DNA of 64,000 nt from Streptomyces deccanensis (GTDB lineage Bacteria; Actinomycetota; Actinomycetes; Streptomycetales; Streptomycetaceae): contig NZ_CP092431.1 of assembly GCF_022385335.1 (NCBI RefSeq), positions 7,316,001 to 7,380,000 of the forward strand, in the 5' to 3' direction. Below the pieces are notes generated by a model, which was given only the letters and a program-made list of their open reading frames with translations, was not told the origin of the DNA and searched no databases. Positions 1 through 9,162 of this stretch are shown piece by piece. The position numbers were made by a program, and so were the translations under genes. How positions within the stretch are numbered: position 1 is the stretch's first letter; each line of letters opens with the position of its first letter.

Positions 1-42
1 GCGCGCGTGACGCGATACGGACGACAGCAGATCTGACGAGGA

Positions 43-90
43 GGCCATTGCCGCGCATGGGATGCGAACACCACCCCACCGGCAATGGCC
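43..90 (+). terminator. Compound hairpin upstream of pyrH
   Basis: An 11-bp perfect inverted repeat (GGCCATTGCCG at 43-53, CGGCAATGGCC at 80-90) encloses a second hairpin, CGCAT/ATGCG at 54-58 and 62-66, and is followed by TTCTTCGTAT. It lies 37 bp before the pyrH start. It could end the transcript of the gene to the left (outside the window, probably tsf by usual actinobacterial gene order) or attenuate read-through into pyrH. Confidence 0.7.
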
Positions 91-127
91 TTCTTCGTAT
101 GTGCGACACGTGAAGAGGCGAGATCCC

Positions 128-886
128 ATGACCACCAAGCCCCAGAAGAGCGACGACGGCAAATTGAGCGGCCGGTTTCTGCTGAAGCTGTCCGGAGAGG
201 CGTTCTCCGGGGGCGGTGGCCTCGGCGTCGACCCCGACGTGGTGCACGCGATCGCCCGGGAGATCGCGGCGGTCGTACGCGACGGCGCGGAGATCGCCGT
301 CGTCATCGGCGGCGGCAACTTCTTCCGCGGCGCCGAACTCCAGCAGCGCGGCATGGACCGGGCCCGCTCCGACTACATGGGCATGCTCGGCACGGTCATG
401 AACTGCCTCGCCCTCCAGGACTTCCTGGAGAAGGAGGGCATCGACAGCCGCGTCCAGACCGCCATCACCATGGGCCAGGTCGCCGAGCCGTACATCCCGC
501 TGCGCGCCGTGCGCCACCTGGAGAAGGGCCGTGTGGTCATCTTCGGCGCCGGTATGGGGATGCCCTACTTCTCCACCGACACCACCGCCGCCCAGCGCGC
601 CCTGGAGATCGACGCCGAGGCGCTGCTGATGGGCAAGAACGGTGTGGACGGGGTCTACGACTCCGACCCCAAGACCAACCCGGACGCGGTCAAGTTCGAC
701 TCCCTCGGCTACGGCGAGGTCATCACCCGCGAGTTGAAGGTCGCCGACGCCACCGCGATCACGCTCTGCCGTGACAACAAGCTCCCGATCCTCGTGTTCG
801 AGCTTCTCAAGGAGGGCAATATCGCGCGGGCCGTCAAGGGTGAGAAGATCGGCACTCTCGTGGGTGATCAGGGAAGCCGGGCCTGA
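128..886 (+). CDS. pyrH: UMP kinase
   Basis: UMP kinase (amino-acid-kinase fold, hexameric in bacteria) makes UDP from UMP and ATP in the cytoplasm for pyrimidine nucleotide synthesis. The 252-residue protein shows the N-terminal KLSGEAF motif near residue 20, the glycine-rich GGGNFFRG at about 61-68 and the Thr/Asp-rich [11 protein letters not shown] segment. The ATG at 128 is chosen because homology begins just after it; the frame stays open to 62, but that stretch overlaps the upstream hairpin. frr follows after 155 bp, as is usual in actinobacteria. Sequence and gene order agree, so the call is firm. Confidence 0.97.
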   Translation: MTTKPQKSDDGKLSGRFLLKLSGEAFSGGGGLGVDPDVVHAIAREIAAVVRDGAEIAVVIGGGNFFRGAELQQRGMDRARSDYMGMLGTVMNCLALQDFLEKEGIDSRVQTAITMGQVAEPYIPLRAVRHLEKGRVVIFGAGMGMPYFSTDTTAAQRALEIDAEALLMGKNGVDGVYDSDPKTNPDAVKFDSLGYGEVITRELKVADATAITLCRDNKLPILVFELLKEGNIARAVKGEKIGTLVGDQGSRA

Positions 887-1041
887 CCGGGTCCTTCCCC
901 TGCCCGGGGGACGGAGCCTGACCGGGGGATGGACAATGTCCTGCCGGTCGGGAACCGTGCAGGAACAAGACGCGACGCAGCCGGCCGCCGACATGACCAA
1001 GAACAGCTGCCGGGCCTACTCAAGACACGCAGGAGCAAGTG

Positions 1042-1599
1042 GTGATCGAAGAGACCCTCCTCGAGGCCGAGGAGAAGATGGAGAAGGCCGTCGTGGTCGC
1101 CAAGGACGACTTCGCCGCGATCCGCACCGGTCGTGCGCACCCGGCGATGTTCAACAAGATCGTGGCCGACTACTACGGCGCGCTGACGCCGATCAACCAG
1201 CTCGCCTCGTTCTCGGTGCCGGAGCCGCGCATGGCCGTGGTGACCCCGTTCGACAAGACCGCCCTGCGCAACATCGAGCAGGCGATCCGCGACTCCGACC
1301 TCGGCGTCAACCCGAGCAACGACGGCAACATCATCCGGGTGGTGTTCCCCGAGCTGACCGAGGAGCGCCGCCGCGACTACATCAAGGTCGCCAAGAGCAA
1401 GGCGGAGGACTCCAAGGTGTCCATCCGCTCGGTCCGTCGCAAGGCCAAGGACGCGATCGACAAGCTCGTCAAGGACGGCGAGGTCGGCGAGGACGAGGGC
1501 CGCCGTGCGGAGAAGGAGCTCGACGACACCACCGCGAAGTACGTGGCCCAGGTGGACGAGCTGCTCAAGCACAAGGAAGCGGAGCTCCTCGAGGTCTGA
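1042..1599 (+). CDS. frr: Ribosome recycling factor
   Basis: Ribosome recycling factor works with EF-G to split post-termination ribosomes. The 185-residue product has the full family length and the hallmark segments [10 protein letters not shown], the [13 protein letters not shown] hinge region and the long helical C-terminal bundle ending [10 protein letters not shown]. Two tandem GTG codons lie at 1039 and 1042; AGGAG at 1031-1035 is spaced 6 nt from the second, giving the usual M-I-E-E start. The stop codon overlaps the cdsA start (TGATG), so the two are probably translationally coupled. Confidence 0.97.
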   Translation: MIEETLLEAEEKMEKAVVVAKDDFAAIRTGRAHPAMFNKIVADYYGALTPINQLASFSVPEPRMAVVTPFDKTALRNIEQAIRDSDLGVNPSNDGNIIRVVFPELTEERRRDYIKVAKSKAEDSKVSIRSVRRKAKDAIDKLVKDGEVGEDEGRRAEKELDDTTAKYVAQVDELLKHKEAELLEV

Positions 1600-2717
1600 T
1601 GAACGACTCTTCCTGGGGGGCGCCGCCACAAGCCGGGTACTGGGCGCCGACCGACCGGGGACCTGTCCAGGGGCATGCCCCGGCGGGTCCCCCGTACGAT
1701 GCGCCTGAGGCCCAGCAGACTCGCCCCATGCCCATCGTGCCCGATGTACCCGCGCATGGCGGGAACCAGGACGACGACCGGGGGGCCGCTCGGCAGGCCG
1801 GCCCCCCGTTCCGCGACGAGATGCCGTCGGCGCAGCCCCCCGGGGCTGCGCCGCAGAAGCCGGAGCCCATGCCCGACGCCCCACAGCCCGCCCCGCAGAA
1901 GAAGAGCGCGGGCCGTGACCTGGGTGCCGCCATAGGGGTCGGCGTCGCGCTCGGGGCTGTCATCGTCGCGTCCCTGTTCATCGTCAAGGCCGCGTTCGTC
2001 GGCGTGATAGCGGTCGCCGTGGTGGTCGGGCTGTGGGAGCTCACCTCGCGCCTGCAGGAACGCAAGGGCATCAAGGCGCCGCTCGTACCGCTCGCGGTCG
2101 GCGGGGCCGCGATGGTCGTCGCCGGGTACGTCCGCGGGCCCGAGGGGGCCTGGGTGGCCATGGCGCTCACGGCGCTCGCCGTCCTGGTCTGGCGGATGAC
2201 CGAACCGCCGGAGAACTACCTCAAGGACGTCACGGCGGGGGTCTTCGCGGCCTTCTACGTGCCGTTCCTGGCCACGTTCGTCGCGCTCATGCTCACCGCC
2301 GACGACGGGCCGCAGCGGGTCCTGCTGTATCTGGTCCTGACCATCGTCAGCGACACGGGGGCGTACGCCGTCGGCTGGCGCTTCGGCAGACACAAGCTCG
2401 CACCCCGCATCAGCCCCGGCAAGACCCGCGAGGGGCTGCTCGGCGCGATCGCCTTCGCCATGGTCGCGGGCGCGCTGCTCATGCAGTTCGTCATCGACGA
2501 CGGCGCCTGGTGGCAGGGCCTGCTCCTCGGTCTCGCCGTCGCGGCCAGCGCCACGCTGGGCGACCTCGGCGAGTCCATGATCAAGCGGGACCTCGGCATC
2601 AAGGACATGGGCACGCTCCTGCCGGGCCACGGCGGCATCATGGACCGCCTGGACTCCCTCCTGCCGACGGCACCCGTGGTGTGGCTGCTGCTGGTGCTGT
2701 TCGTGGGATCCGGCTGA
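1599..2717 (+). CDS. cdsA: Phosphatidate cytidylyltransferase
   Basis: CDP-diglyceride synthase makes CDP-diacylglycerol from phosphatidate and CTP in the cytoplasmic membrane, the branch point for phospholipids. Of 372 residues, the first ~105 are a Pro/Ala/Gln-rich cytoplasmic extension typical of actinobacterial CdsA. About eight membrane segments follow, then the family signature, SMIKRDLGIKDMG followed by PGHGGIMDR, at about 326-350. The ATG shares its A with the frr stop. A strong hairpin at 2744-2783 ends the unit. Confidence 0.96.
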   Translation: MNDSSWGAPPQAGYWAPTDRGPVQGHAPAGPPYDAPEAQQTRPMPIVPDVPAHGGNQDDDRGAARQAGPPFRDEMPSAQPPGAAPQKPEPMPDAPQPAPQKKSAGRDLGAAIGVGVALGAVIVASLFIVKAAFVGVIAVAVVVGLWELTSRLQERKGIKAPLVPLAVGGAAMVVAGYVRGPEGAWVAMALTALAVLVWRMTEPPENYLKDVTAGVFAAFYVPFLATFVALMLTADDGPQRVLLYLVLTIVSDTGAYAVGWRFGRHKLAPRISPGKTREGLLGAIAFAMVAGALLMQFVIDDGAWWQGLLLGLAVAASATLGDLGESMIKRDLGIKDMGTLLPGHGGIMDRLDSLLPTAPVVWLLLVLFVGSG

Positions 2718-2743
2718 CCGACCGCCACCCCGCCCACGCCGCA

Positions 2744-2783
2744 CGCGGGCCCTCGTCCTGGTTCTCCGGGACGGGGGCCCGCG
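2744..2783 (+). terminator. Terminator after cdsA
   Basis: CGCGGGCCC (2744-2752) pairs perfectly with GGGCCCGCG (2775-2783), with an inner CGTCC/GGACG stem in the loop. It sits 27 bp after the cdsA stop. No T-run follows, as is common in Streptomyces. Confidence 0.8.
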
Positions 2784-2873
2784 CGGTTCTCCGGGGGCGG
2801 GGAACCGCGCGCGATCCACCGGTTTCCTGACGGGGACGGGTCACACGATTCGATCTGCGACACTGGTTGAGCC

Positions 2874-3980
2874 ATGCCTAAGCCCGGAGAACTCACATTC
2901 GTCGCCCCCCGCGGAGCCAAGAAGCCGCCGCGGCATCTTGCTGATCTTTCGCCTGTGGAGCGGAAGGAGGCTGTTGCCGCGATCGGGGAGAAGCCGTTTC
3001 GCGCCAAGCAGCTGTCGCAGCACTACTTCGCGCGGTACGCGCACGACCCGGAGCAGTGGACCGACATCCCCGCCGGTGCGCGGACGAAGCTCCAGGAGGC
3101 GTTGCTTCCGGAGCTGATGACGGTCGTACGGCATCTGTCGACGGACCAGGAGACCACGCGGAAGACGCTGTGGCGGCTGTTCGACGGGACGCTCGTCGAG
3201 TCGGTGCTGATGCGGTACCCGGACCGGGTCACCATGTGCATCAGCTCGCAGGCCGGCTGCGGGATGAACTGCCCGTTCTGTGCCACCGGGCAGGCCGGGC
3301 TCGACCGGAACCTGTCCACCGCCGAGATCGTCCATCAGATCGTCGACGGGATGCGGGCGCTCAGGGACGGGGAGATCCCCGGCGGGCCCGCGCGGCTCTC
3401 CAACATCGTCTTCATGGGGATGGGCGAGCCGCTCGCCAACTACAACCGGGTCGTCGGGGCCATCCGCCGGCTCACCGATCCGGAGCCGGACGGGCTCGGG
3501 CTGTCGCAGCGCGGGATCACCGTGTCGACGGTCGGGCTGGTGCCCGCCATCCACCGGTTCTCCGACGAGGGCTTCAAGTGCCGGCTCGCCATCTCCCTGC
3601 ACGCCCCGGACGACGAACTGCGTGACACGCTCGTCCCCGTGAACACCCGGTGGAAGGTGCGCGAGGTCCTGGACGCCGGGTGGGAGTACGCGGCCAGGTC
3701 CGGGCGTCGGCTGTCCATCGAGTACGCGCTGATCCGGGACATCAACGACCAGGCGTGGCGCGGTGACCGACTGGGGCGGCTGCTCAAGGGCAAGCCGGTC
3801 CATGTGAACCTGATCCCGCTGAACCCGACGCCGGGTTCGAAGTGGACCGCGTCGCGGCCCGAGGACGAGAAGGCGTTCGTGGAAGCCATCGCCGCCCACG
3901 GCGTGCCGGTGACCGTCCGGGACACCCGGGGGCAGGAGATCGACGGGGCGTGCGGTCAGCTGGCGGCCACCGAGCGGTAG
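2874..3980 (+). CDS. rlmN: 23S rRNA (adenine2503-C2)/tRNA A37 methyltransferase, radical SAM
   Basis: RlmN is a radical-SAM enzyme that C2-methylates A2503 of 23S rRNA and A37 of some tRNAs through a methyl-cysteine intermediate. The 368-residue product has the 4Fe-4S motif CGMNCPFC (cysteines about 129, 133, 136), the preceding cysteine in MCISS (about 122) and the methyl-carrying cysteine in GACGQL (about 360). These catalytic residues are all present, which fits RlmN; I did not separately test for a Cfr identity. It has its own upstream gap after the cdsA terminator. Confidence 0.96.
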   Translation: MPKPGELTFVAPRGAKKPPRHLADLSPVERKEAVAAIGEKPFRAKQLSQHYFARYAHDPEQWTDIPAGARTKLQEALLPELMTVVRHLSTDQETTRKTLWRLFDGTLVESVLMRYPDRVTMCISSQAGCGMNCPFCATGQAGLDRNLSTAEIVHQIVDGMRALRDGEIPGGPARLSNIVFMGMGEPLANYNRVVGAIRRLTDPEPDGLGLSQRGITVSTVGLVPAIHRFSDEGFKCRLAISLHAPDDELRDTLVPVNTRWKVREVLDAGWEYAARSGRRLSIEYALIRDINDQAWRGDRLGRLLKGKPVHVNLIPLNPTPGSKWTASRPEDEKAFVEAIAAHGVPVTVRDTRGQEIDGACGQLAATER

Positions 3981-4061
3981 CCGGAGGGTCGGCTGGAGGC
4001 CACCGCCAGGAGTCGGAATCCGGCCACGGGGTACGCTGACCTCCGTACACATCTTCATATT

Positions 4062-4152
4062 CCGACAGGGGAGCGCCACAGCGCTGAGAGTGCGGCATCC
4101 GGGCCGCAGACCCTCTGAACCTCGCCCAGGTCATTCTGGGTAGGAAGTTCGG
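4062..4152 (+). promoter_or_regulatory. TPP (THI-element) riboswitch
   Basis: Conserved THI-box features are in order: GGGGAGCGCC, CTGAGA (4084-4089), the variable P3 arm GCGGC...GCCGC, ACCCTCTGAACCT (GAACCT at 4117-4122) and GGGTAGGAAG. CCGA (4062-4065) can pair with TCGG near 4149-4152 to close P1. TPP binding should favour the terminator immediately downstream and so repress the thiamine importer genes. Confidence 0.93.
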
Positions 4153-4171
4153 TCATCACTCAAGCTGTTGC

Positions 4172-4217
4172 GCCCTGCCCGGGAGCCTTCGGAGTCGCCG
4201 AGGGTCCCGGGCAGGGC
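4172..4217 (+). terminator. Riboswitch expression platform: transcription terminator
   Basis: A 13-bp perfect stem (GCCCTGCCCGGGA at 4172-4184, TCCCGGGCAGGGC at 4205-4217) follows the riboswitch core by 20 nt and is followed by the pyrimidine-rich CGCGTCTCTTCCT. It precedes AGGAGG at 4240-4245. Termination control by TPP is an inference from this layout. Confidence 0.8.
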
Positions 4218-4251
4218 CGCGTCTCTTCCTGGTCACTCCAGGAGGAATCCA

Positions 4252-5328
4252 GTGCACATCAGAACGTTCGTCGCCGCGGCCGTCGGCCTCGGGCTCGTCA
4301 CCCTGTCCGCGTGCGGCTCGTCCTCGGACTCCACCGGCTCCAGCGGCTCCAAGACCGTCACCCTCGTCAGCCACGGCTCCTTCGCCTACTCCAAGGACGT
4401 GCTGAAGGCGTTCGAGAAGGAGTCCGGGTACAACGTCAAGATCCTCAAGAGCGGGGACGCGGGGCAGGCCGTCAACCAGGCCATCCTGACCAAGGACAAC
4501 CCGCAGGGCGACGTCTTCTTCGGCGTCGACAACACCCTGCTCTCCCGCGCGCTCGACAACGGCCTCTTCCAGCCGTACGAGGCGAAGGGGCTCGACAAGG
4601 TCGGCGCCGAGTACCAGGTGGACAAGGACGAGCACCGGGTGACGCCCATCGACTCCGGTGACATCTGCGTCAACTACGACAAGGCGTACTTCAGCGAGAA
4701 GAAGATCGAGCCGCCCAGGACCTACGCCGATCTGATCAAGCCCGAGTACAAGGATCTGCTCGTCACCGAGAACGCCTCCACCTCCTCGCCGGGGCTCGGA
4801 TTCCTGCTCGGTTCGGCCGCCGAGTTCGGCGACGGCGGCTGGGAGGGCTACTGGGAGAAGCTCAAGGCCAACGGTGTGAAGGTCGTCGACGGCTGGGAGC
4901 AGGCGTACTACCAGGAGTTCTCCGGGTCGACGGACGGCAAGAAGGCCGGTGGTGACCGGCCGCTCGTCGTGTCGTACGCGTCCTCGCCGCCCGCCGAGGT
5001 CGTCTACGCGGACCCGCGGCCCAAGACCGCGCCGACCGGCGTCGCCGAGGGCACCTGCTTCCGGCAGATCGAGTTCGCGGGGCTGCTGAGCAACGCGAAG
5101 AACGCCGAGGGCGGCAAGGCGCTGATCGACTTCCTGATCTCGAAGCGGTTCCAGGAGGACATGCCGCTCAACATGTTCGTGTACCCGGTGGTCGAGGGGG
5201 CGTCCGTGCCCGCCGAGTTCACCGAGTACGGGCCCGCGGCGAAGGACCCCGAGACCATGGCACCGGAGAAGATCGCCGAGAACCGTGACCAGTGGGTCAA
5301 GTCGTGGACCTCGCTCGTACTGAAGTAG
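4252..5328 (+). CDS. thiB: Thiamine ABC transporter substrate-binding lipoprotein
   Basis: This is a 358-residue periplasmic-type binding protein of the ThiB/iron family, tethered to the outer face of the membrane as a lipoprotein (lipobox LSAC, Cys about 21). Family signs include VTLVSHGSFAYSKDVLKAFE near the mature N-terminus and GDVFFGVDNTLLSRAL. GTG 4252 is preceded by AGGAGG at ideal spacing, and the frame upstream would run into the riboswitch. The TPP riboswitch makes thiamine (or TPP or a precursor) the likely ligand. It is first in a three-gene importer operon. Confidence 0.92.
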   Translation: MHIRTFVAAAVGLGLVTLSACGSSSDSTGSSGSKTVTLVSHGSFAYSKDVLKAFEKESGYNVKILKSGDAGQAVNQAILTKDNPQGDVFFGVDNTLLSRALDNGLFQPYEAKGLDKVGAEYQVDKDEHRVTPIDSGDICVNYDKAYFSEKKIEPPRTYADLIKPEYKDLLVTENASTSSPGLGFLLGSAAEFGDGGWEGYWEKLKANGVKVVDGWEQAYYQEFSGSTDGKKAGGDRPLVVSYASSPPAEVVYADPRPKTAPTGVAEGTCFRQIEFAGLLSNAKNAEGGKALIDFLISKRFQEDMPLNMFVYPVVEGASVPAEFTEYGPAAKDPETMAPEKIAENRDQWVKSWTSLVLK

Positions 5329-5339
5329 ACGAGGCCGCC

Positions 5340-7088
5340 GTGCCGGCCGGGACCACAGAGGCCGACGCCGGGACCACAGAGGCCGACGCCGCGGGGACCG
5401 CCGTGGCCGCGCCGCGGCGGTCCCGTCGACCTCGCGGCCCCGGCCGACCGGGTTCCGGCCGGTCGGGGAGCGCGGCCCGGCTCGGGCTCATGGTGGTGCC
5501 CGTCGTCTTCTTCGGGCTGTTCTTCGCCCATCCCGTTGCGGCGATCGTCGTCCGGGGGCTGAAGGCCGACGGGAGCTGGGACCTCGGGCGGATCGGGGAG
5601 GTGCTGGGGGACCCGGGGATCCGGCACGTGCTGTGGTTCACCACCTGGCAGGCGCTCGTCTCGACCGCGCTCACGCTGGCGATCGCGCTCCCCGGCGCTT
5701 ATGTGTTCGCGCGCTTCGATTTCAGGGGCAAGGAGCTCCTGCGGGCGGTCGTGACCGTGCCGTTCGTCCTGCCGACCGTGGTCGTCGGAACGGCTTTCCT
5801 GGCACTGGTCGGGCGCGGCGGGCTCTTCGACGAGCTGTGGGGCGTACGGCTCGACACGACGGTCTGGGCGATTCTCCTCGCTCATGTGTTCTTCAACTAC
5901 GCGGTCGTCGTACGGACCGTCGGCGGCCTCTGGGCTCAGCTCGACCCCCGGCAGGAGGAAGCCGCGCGGATGCTCGGCGCTTCCCCGCTCGCGGCCTGGC
6001 GCAAGGTGACCCTCCCCGCTCTCGCGCCCGCCGTGGCCGCCGCCGCGCTGATGGTCTTCCTCTTCACCTTCACCTCGTTCGGGGTGGTGCAGATCCTCGG
6101 CGGGCCGACCTTCTCCACGCTCGAAGTCGAGATCTACCGCCAGACCTCGGAGATCTTCGACCTGACCACCGCCGCCGTGCTGACGCTGGTGCAGTTCGCC
6201 GCGGTCGGGCTGATCCTCGCCGTGCACGCGTGGACCGTACGGCGGCGGGAGACCGCGCTGCGCCTGGTGGACGCCTCGCTCACCGCCCGACGGCCGCGCG
6301 GGGCCGGGCAGTGGACCCTGCTGGGCGCGGTCCTCGCGACCGTCGTCGTACTGATCCTGCTGCCGTTGGGCGTGCTGGTGGAGCGGTCGCTAGACGTACC
6401 AGACTTCGGCTCCTACAAGGCGCTGACCAGCGACGAGAGCGGGATCTTCCTGGTCCCGCCGATCGAGGCCGTCGGGAACTCGCTCCGCTACGCGGCCGCC
6501 GCGACCGTCATCGCCCTGCTCGTCGGCGGACTCGCCGCCGCCGCGCTCACCCGGCGCGCCGGACGGCTCGTCCGGGGCTTCGACGCGCTGCTGATGCTGC
6601 CGCTCGGGGTGTCCGCGGTGACGGTCGGCTTCGGGTTCCTGATCGCACTGGACGAGCCGCCGCTGGACCTGCGGTCGTCCTGGATCCTGGTACCGCTCGC
6701 CCAGGCCTTGGTCGGCGTGCCCTTCGTCGTACGGATCATGCTGCCCGTGCTCCGCGCGGTGGACGAACGGCTGCGGGAGGCCGCGGCCGTGCTCGGGGCG
6801 TCGCCGTGGCGGGTGTGGCGCGAGGTCGATCTGCCCATGGTGCGGCGGGCGTCGCTGGTCGCGGCCGGGTTCGCCTTCGCCGTCTCGCTCGGGGAGTTCG
6901 GGGCGACCGTGTTCATCGCGCGCGCCGACAACCCGACGCTGCCGGTCGCCGTGGCACGGCTGCTCGGACGGCCCGGTGAGCTCAACTACGGCCAGGCGAT
7001 GGCCCTTTCGACGATTCTGATGGTGGTGTGCGCGGTGGCCCTGCTGGTGCTGGAGCGCCTCCGTACCGATCGCACGGGGGAGTTCTGA
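5340..7088 (+). CDS. thiP: Thiamine ABC transporter permease (two fused permease domains)
   Basis: The product (582 residues from this start) contains two binding-protein-dependent permease domains in tandem, each with an EAA loop: EEAARMLGASPLAAWRKVTLP in the first half and REAAAVLGASPWRVWREVDLP in the second. This is the ThiP/FbpB architecture. Start is uncertain: GTG 5340 has GACGAGG 5 nt ahead and gives almost no overlap with thiB, while in-frame GTGs at 5292 and 5304 overlap the thiB end. An Ala/Thr/Glu-rich repeat (EADAGTTEADA) forms the N-terminus. The stop overlaps the thiQ start. Confidence 0.9.
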   Translation: MPAGTTEADAGTTEADAAGTAVAAPRRSRRPRGPGRPGSGRSGSAARLGLMVVPVVFFGLFFAHPVAAIVVRGLKADGSWDLGRIGEVLGDPGIRHVLWFTTWQALVSTALTLAIALPGAYVFARFDFRGKELLRAVVTVPFVLPTVVVGTAFLALVGRGGLFDELWGVRLDTTVWAILLAHVFFNYAVVVRTVGGLWAQLDPRQEEAARMLGASPLAAWRKVTLPALAPAVAAAALMVFLFTFTSFGVVQILGGPTFSTLEVEIYRQTSEIFDLTTAAVLTLVQFAAVGLILAVHAWTVRRRETALRLVDASLTARRPRGAGQWTLLGAVLATVVVLILLPLGVLVERSLDVPDFGSYKALTSDESGIFLVPPIEAVGNSLRYAAAATVIALLVGGLAAAALTRRAGRLVRGFDALLMLPLGVSAVTVGFGFLIALDEPPLDLRSSWILVPLAQALVGVPFVVRIMLPVLRAVDERLREAAAVLGASPWRVWREVDLPMVRRASLVAAGFAFAVSLGEFGATVFIARADNPTLPVAVARLLGRPGELNYGQAMALSTILMVVCAVALLVLERLRTDRTGEF

Positions 7089-8122
7089 TGTTGCTCAGGC
7101 TGGAGGGCGCGACCGTACGGTTCGACGGTCGGCCCGTGCTCGACGGGGTCGATCTGGAGGTCGCCGAGTACGAGATCGTGTGTGTGCTGGGGCCCAGCGG
7201 CAGCGGCAAGTCGACGCTGCTGCGGGTGGTCGCCGGGCTGCAACCCCTCGACGACGGACGGGTGTCGCTCGACGGGCGGGACCAGCGCGGCGTGCCCGCC
7301 CACAAGCGGGGTATCGGTCTGATGTTCCAGGACCACCAGCTCTTCCCCCAGCGGGACGTGGCCGGCAACGTCGCTTTCGGGCCCCGTATGCACGGCGCGA
7401 CGAAGGACGAACGGGCCCTACGCGTACGGGAGTTGCTGGAGCTGGTGGGACTGCCCGGGGCCGGGCGGCGGCCTGTCGGTGAGCTGTCCGGCGGTGAGCA
7501 GCAGCGGGTCGCGCTGGCGCGAGCCCTCGCGCCGAGCCCCCGGCTGCTGATGCTCGACGAGCCCCTCGGCCAGCTGGACCGGTCGCTGCGGGAGCGTCTG
7601 GTCGTCGAACTCCGGGGACTGTTCGGGGAGTTGGGGACGACCGTGCTGGCGGTCACGCACGATCAGGGCGAGGCGTTCGCGCTGGCCGACCGGGTGGTGG
7701 TGATGCGGGACGGGCGGATTGCCCAGTCCGGTACGCCGCTCGAGGTGTGGCGGCGGCCCGTGGACGAGTTCGTGGCCCGCTTCCTCGGCTTCGACAACGT
7801 GGTGGAGGCGACGGTGACCGGGCAGGCGGCGGAGACGGTGTGGGGCAAGGTGCCGGTGCCGGAGGGCTCGCCGCAGGGGGCGTGCGCGCTGCTCGTGCGG
7901 CCCGCCGGCGTACGGCTGGTGGACGCGGCCGGCGGGCTGCGCTGCACGGTGGCCGCGCGCACGTTCCGGGGCACGCATGTCGCCCTGCACCTCCAGCCGG
8001 AGGGCGCGCCGCGACTGGAGGCGGCGTGCGCGCTGCGGGACGCGCCGGAGCCCGGGGAGGACGTCGGTGTGAGCTTCGACGAAGCCGAAATCGTGGTGCT
8101 GGGAGCCGGTCCCGCCGCATAA
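7088..8122 (+). CDS. thiQ: Thiamine ABC transporter ATP-binding protein
   Basis: This 344-residue ABC ATPase should energise the ThiP permease. It shows Walker A GPSGSGKST (about 35-43), the Q-loop in MFQDHQLFPQ, the signature LSGGEQQRVALARAL (from about 133), Walker B LLMLDEP and the H-loop VTHDQGEAFALAD, with a C-terminal regulatory (TOBE-like) extension. The ATG overlaps the thiP stop (TGATG), so the genes are co-translated. The ligand is inferred from the riboswitch rather than from the ATPase. Confidence 0.92.
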   Translation: MLLRLEGATVRFDGRPVLDGVDLEVAEYEIVCVLGPSGSGKSTLLRVVAGLQPLDDGRVSLDGRDQRGVPAHKRGIGLMFQDHQLFPQRDVAGNVAFGPRMHGATKDERALRVRELLELVGLPGAGRRPVGELSGGEQQRVALARALAPSPRLLMLDEPLGQLDRSLRERLVVELRGLFGELGTTVLAVTHDQGEAFALADRVVVMRDGRIAQSGTPLEVWRRPVDEFVARFLGFDNVVEATVTGQAAETVWGKVPVPEGSPQGACALLVRPAGVRLVDAAGGLRCTVAARTFRGTHVALHLQPEGAPRLEAACALRDAPEPGEDVGVSFDEAEIVVLGAGPAA

Positions 8123-8133
8123 GGTGCGGCACC

Positions 8134-8949
8134 ATGGCGATGCTTACGCAAGAACCCCGGGCACGGCATGAGCGCTACTGTGCCGAGATCGAGCTCCAGG
8201 TACGGAAGTTGCGGGACCTCGTGACCTCCGGGGCCGATCTGTCGGCGACCGTGCCGATGTGCCCCGACTGGTCGCTGGAACAGTTGCTGCGGCACACCGG
8301 AGGCGCCCTGCGCTGGGTCGAACTGAACGTACGGACCCGGGCGAAGGAGGAGGTCCCCGAGACGGACGTCCCGCTCCACGAGGGTCCGGAGCGGCAGGGG
8401 GACCCGGCGGCGCTGGACGCGTGGCTCGCGGAGAGCGGTGCGATGACCGTGGCGGCACTGCGTGAGGCGGGCCCCGAGGCGTCCGTCTGGTCGTGGGGAT
8501 GGGAGCACAGCGCGGGGTTCTGGGCCCGCCGGATGGCGCACGAGCTGGTCGTCCACGGGGCCGATGCCGCGCTCACCGTCGGACGGGCGGTCGAGGTGGC
8601 GCCGGAGATCGCCGCCGACGCGATCGACGAGTGGCTGGAGATCGTCGAGTTCGTGCAGCGGACCATGCCGCACGACGAGGCGGCCGAACTGCGCGGCCCG
8701 GGGCGGAGCATCCACCTCCACGCCACCGACGCGTCCCCTGAGGTCGACGCCGAGTGGCTGATCGAGCTGACCGAGGACGTGGTGCGCTGGTGGCGCGGCC
8801 ATGAAAAGGCGACGGTGGCGCTGCGCGGCCCGCTCACGGAGGTGCTACTCGCCTTTTATCGCCGACTGCCGCCGGACGGTGGGAAGTTGGAGGTGCTGGG
8901 GGAGCGGGAGCTGCTGGACTTCTGGCTGGAGCGGGCCACGTTCGGGTGA
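8134..8949 (+). CDS. Maleylpyruvate isomerase family mycothiol-dependent enzyme
   Basis: This 271-residue protein resembles the DinB-like mycothiol-dependent enzymes of actinobacteria: an N-terminal four-helix metal-binding domain (CPDWSLEQLLRHTGGALRW, then ARRMAHELVVHGADA) and a C-terminal SCP2/MDMPI-like part (VVRWWRGHEKATVALRG). The histidines in LLRH, MAHE and VVHGAD are candidate metal ligands. It starts 11 bp after thiQ, so it may be the last gene of the thiamine operon, but its reaction and any link to thiamine are unknown. A second ATG lies at 8140. Confidence 0.75.
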   Translation: MAMLTQEPRARHERYCAEIELQVRKLRDLVTSGADLSATVPMCPDWSLEQLLRHTGGALRWVELNVRTRAKEEVPETDVPLHEGPERQGDPAALDAWLAESGAMTVAALREAGPEASVWSWGWEHSAGFWARRMAHELVVHGADAALTVGRAVEVAPEIAADAIDEWLEIVEFVQRTMPHDEAAELRGPGRSIHLHATDASPEVDAEWLIELTEDVVRWWRGHEKATVALRGPLTEVLLAFYRRLPPDGGKLEVLGERELLDFWLERATFG

Positions 8950-9008
8950 GCGCTCCCGGCGCGATGGGCGGCGGAGGTCTGTGGGGCGGCGTGCGGGTGC
9001 GGGTCCGG

Positions 9009-9044
9009 TGGGGCTTCTCGCGCAGTTCCCCGCGCCCCTGAAAG
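9009..9044. repeat. Dispersed GC-rich palindromic repeat, copy A (one arm)
   Basis: The segment carries CTTCTCGCGCAGTTCCCCG followed by CGCCCCTGAAAGG, the same arm found in four other intergenic places in this window (11284, 18141, 27013 in inverse orientation, 52784). It lies in the gap between convergent genes. Confidence 0.85.
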
Positions 9045-9111
9045 GCCTACGGTCTTTCGGGAACGATGCACCCCGCCCGTACCCCCGCGGTGCGCGCCAG
9101 GAACAGCGCAT

Positions 9112-9142
9112 GGCCCGCACCCCGTGGTGAGGGGTACGGGCC
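9112..9142 (-). terminator. Terminator of the LAETG protein gene
   Basis: GGCCCGCACCCC (9112-9123) pairs with GGGGTACGGGCC (9131-9142) with one mismatch and a 7-nt loop. It sits 21 bp downstream of the leftward gene ending at 9163 and may also stop the rightward thiamine operon. Confidence 0.7.
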
Positions 9143-9162
9143 ACGGTCCTGACGGACAGGGG

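Noticed and set aside
1..42. Possible 3' end of tsf
   Set aside because: Expected from usual gene order, but none of the three frames ends in a recognisable EF-Ts C-terminus within these 42 bp.
771..1598. N-terminal extension of CdsA to position 771
   Set aside because: That part overlaps pyrH and the whole of frr in another phase; ATG 1599 overlapping the frr stop is the sensible start.
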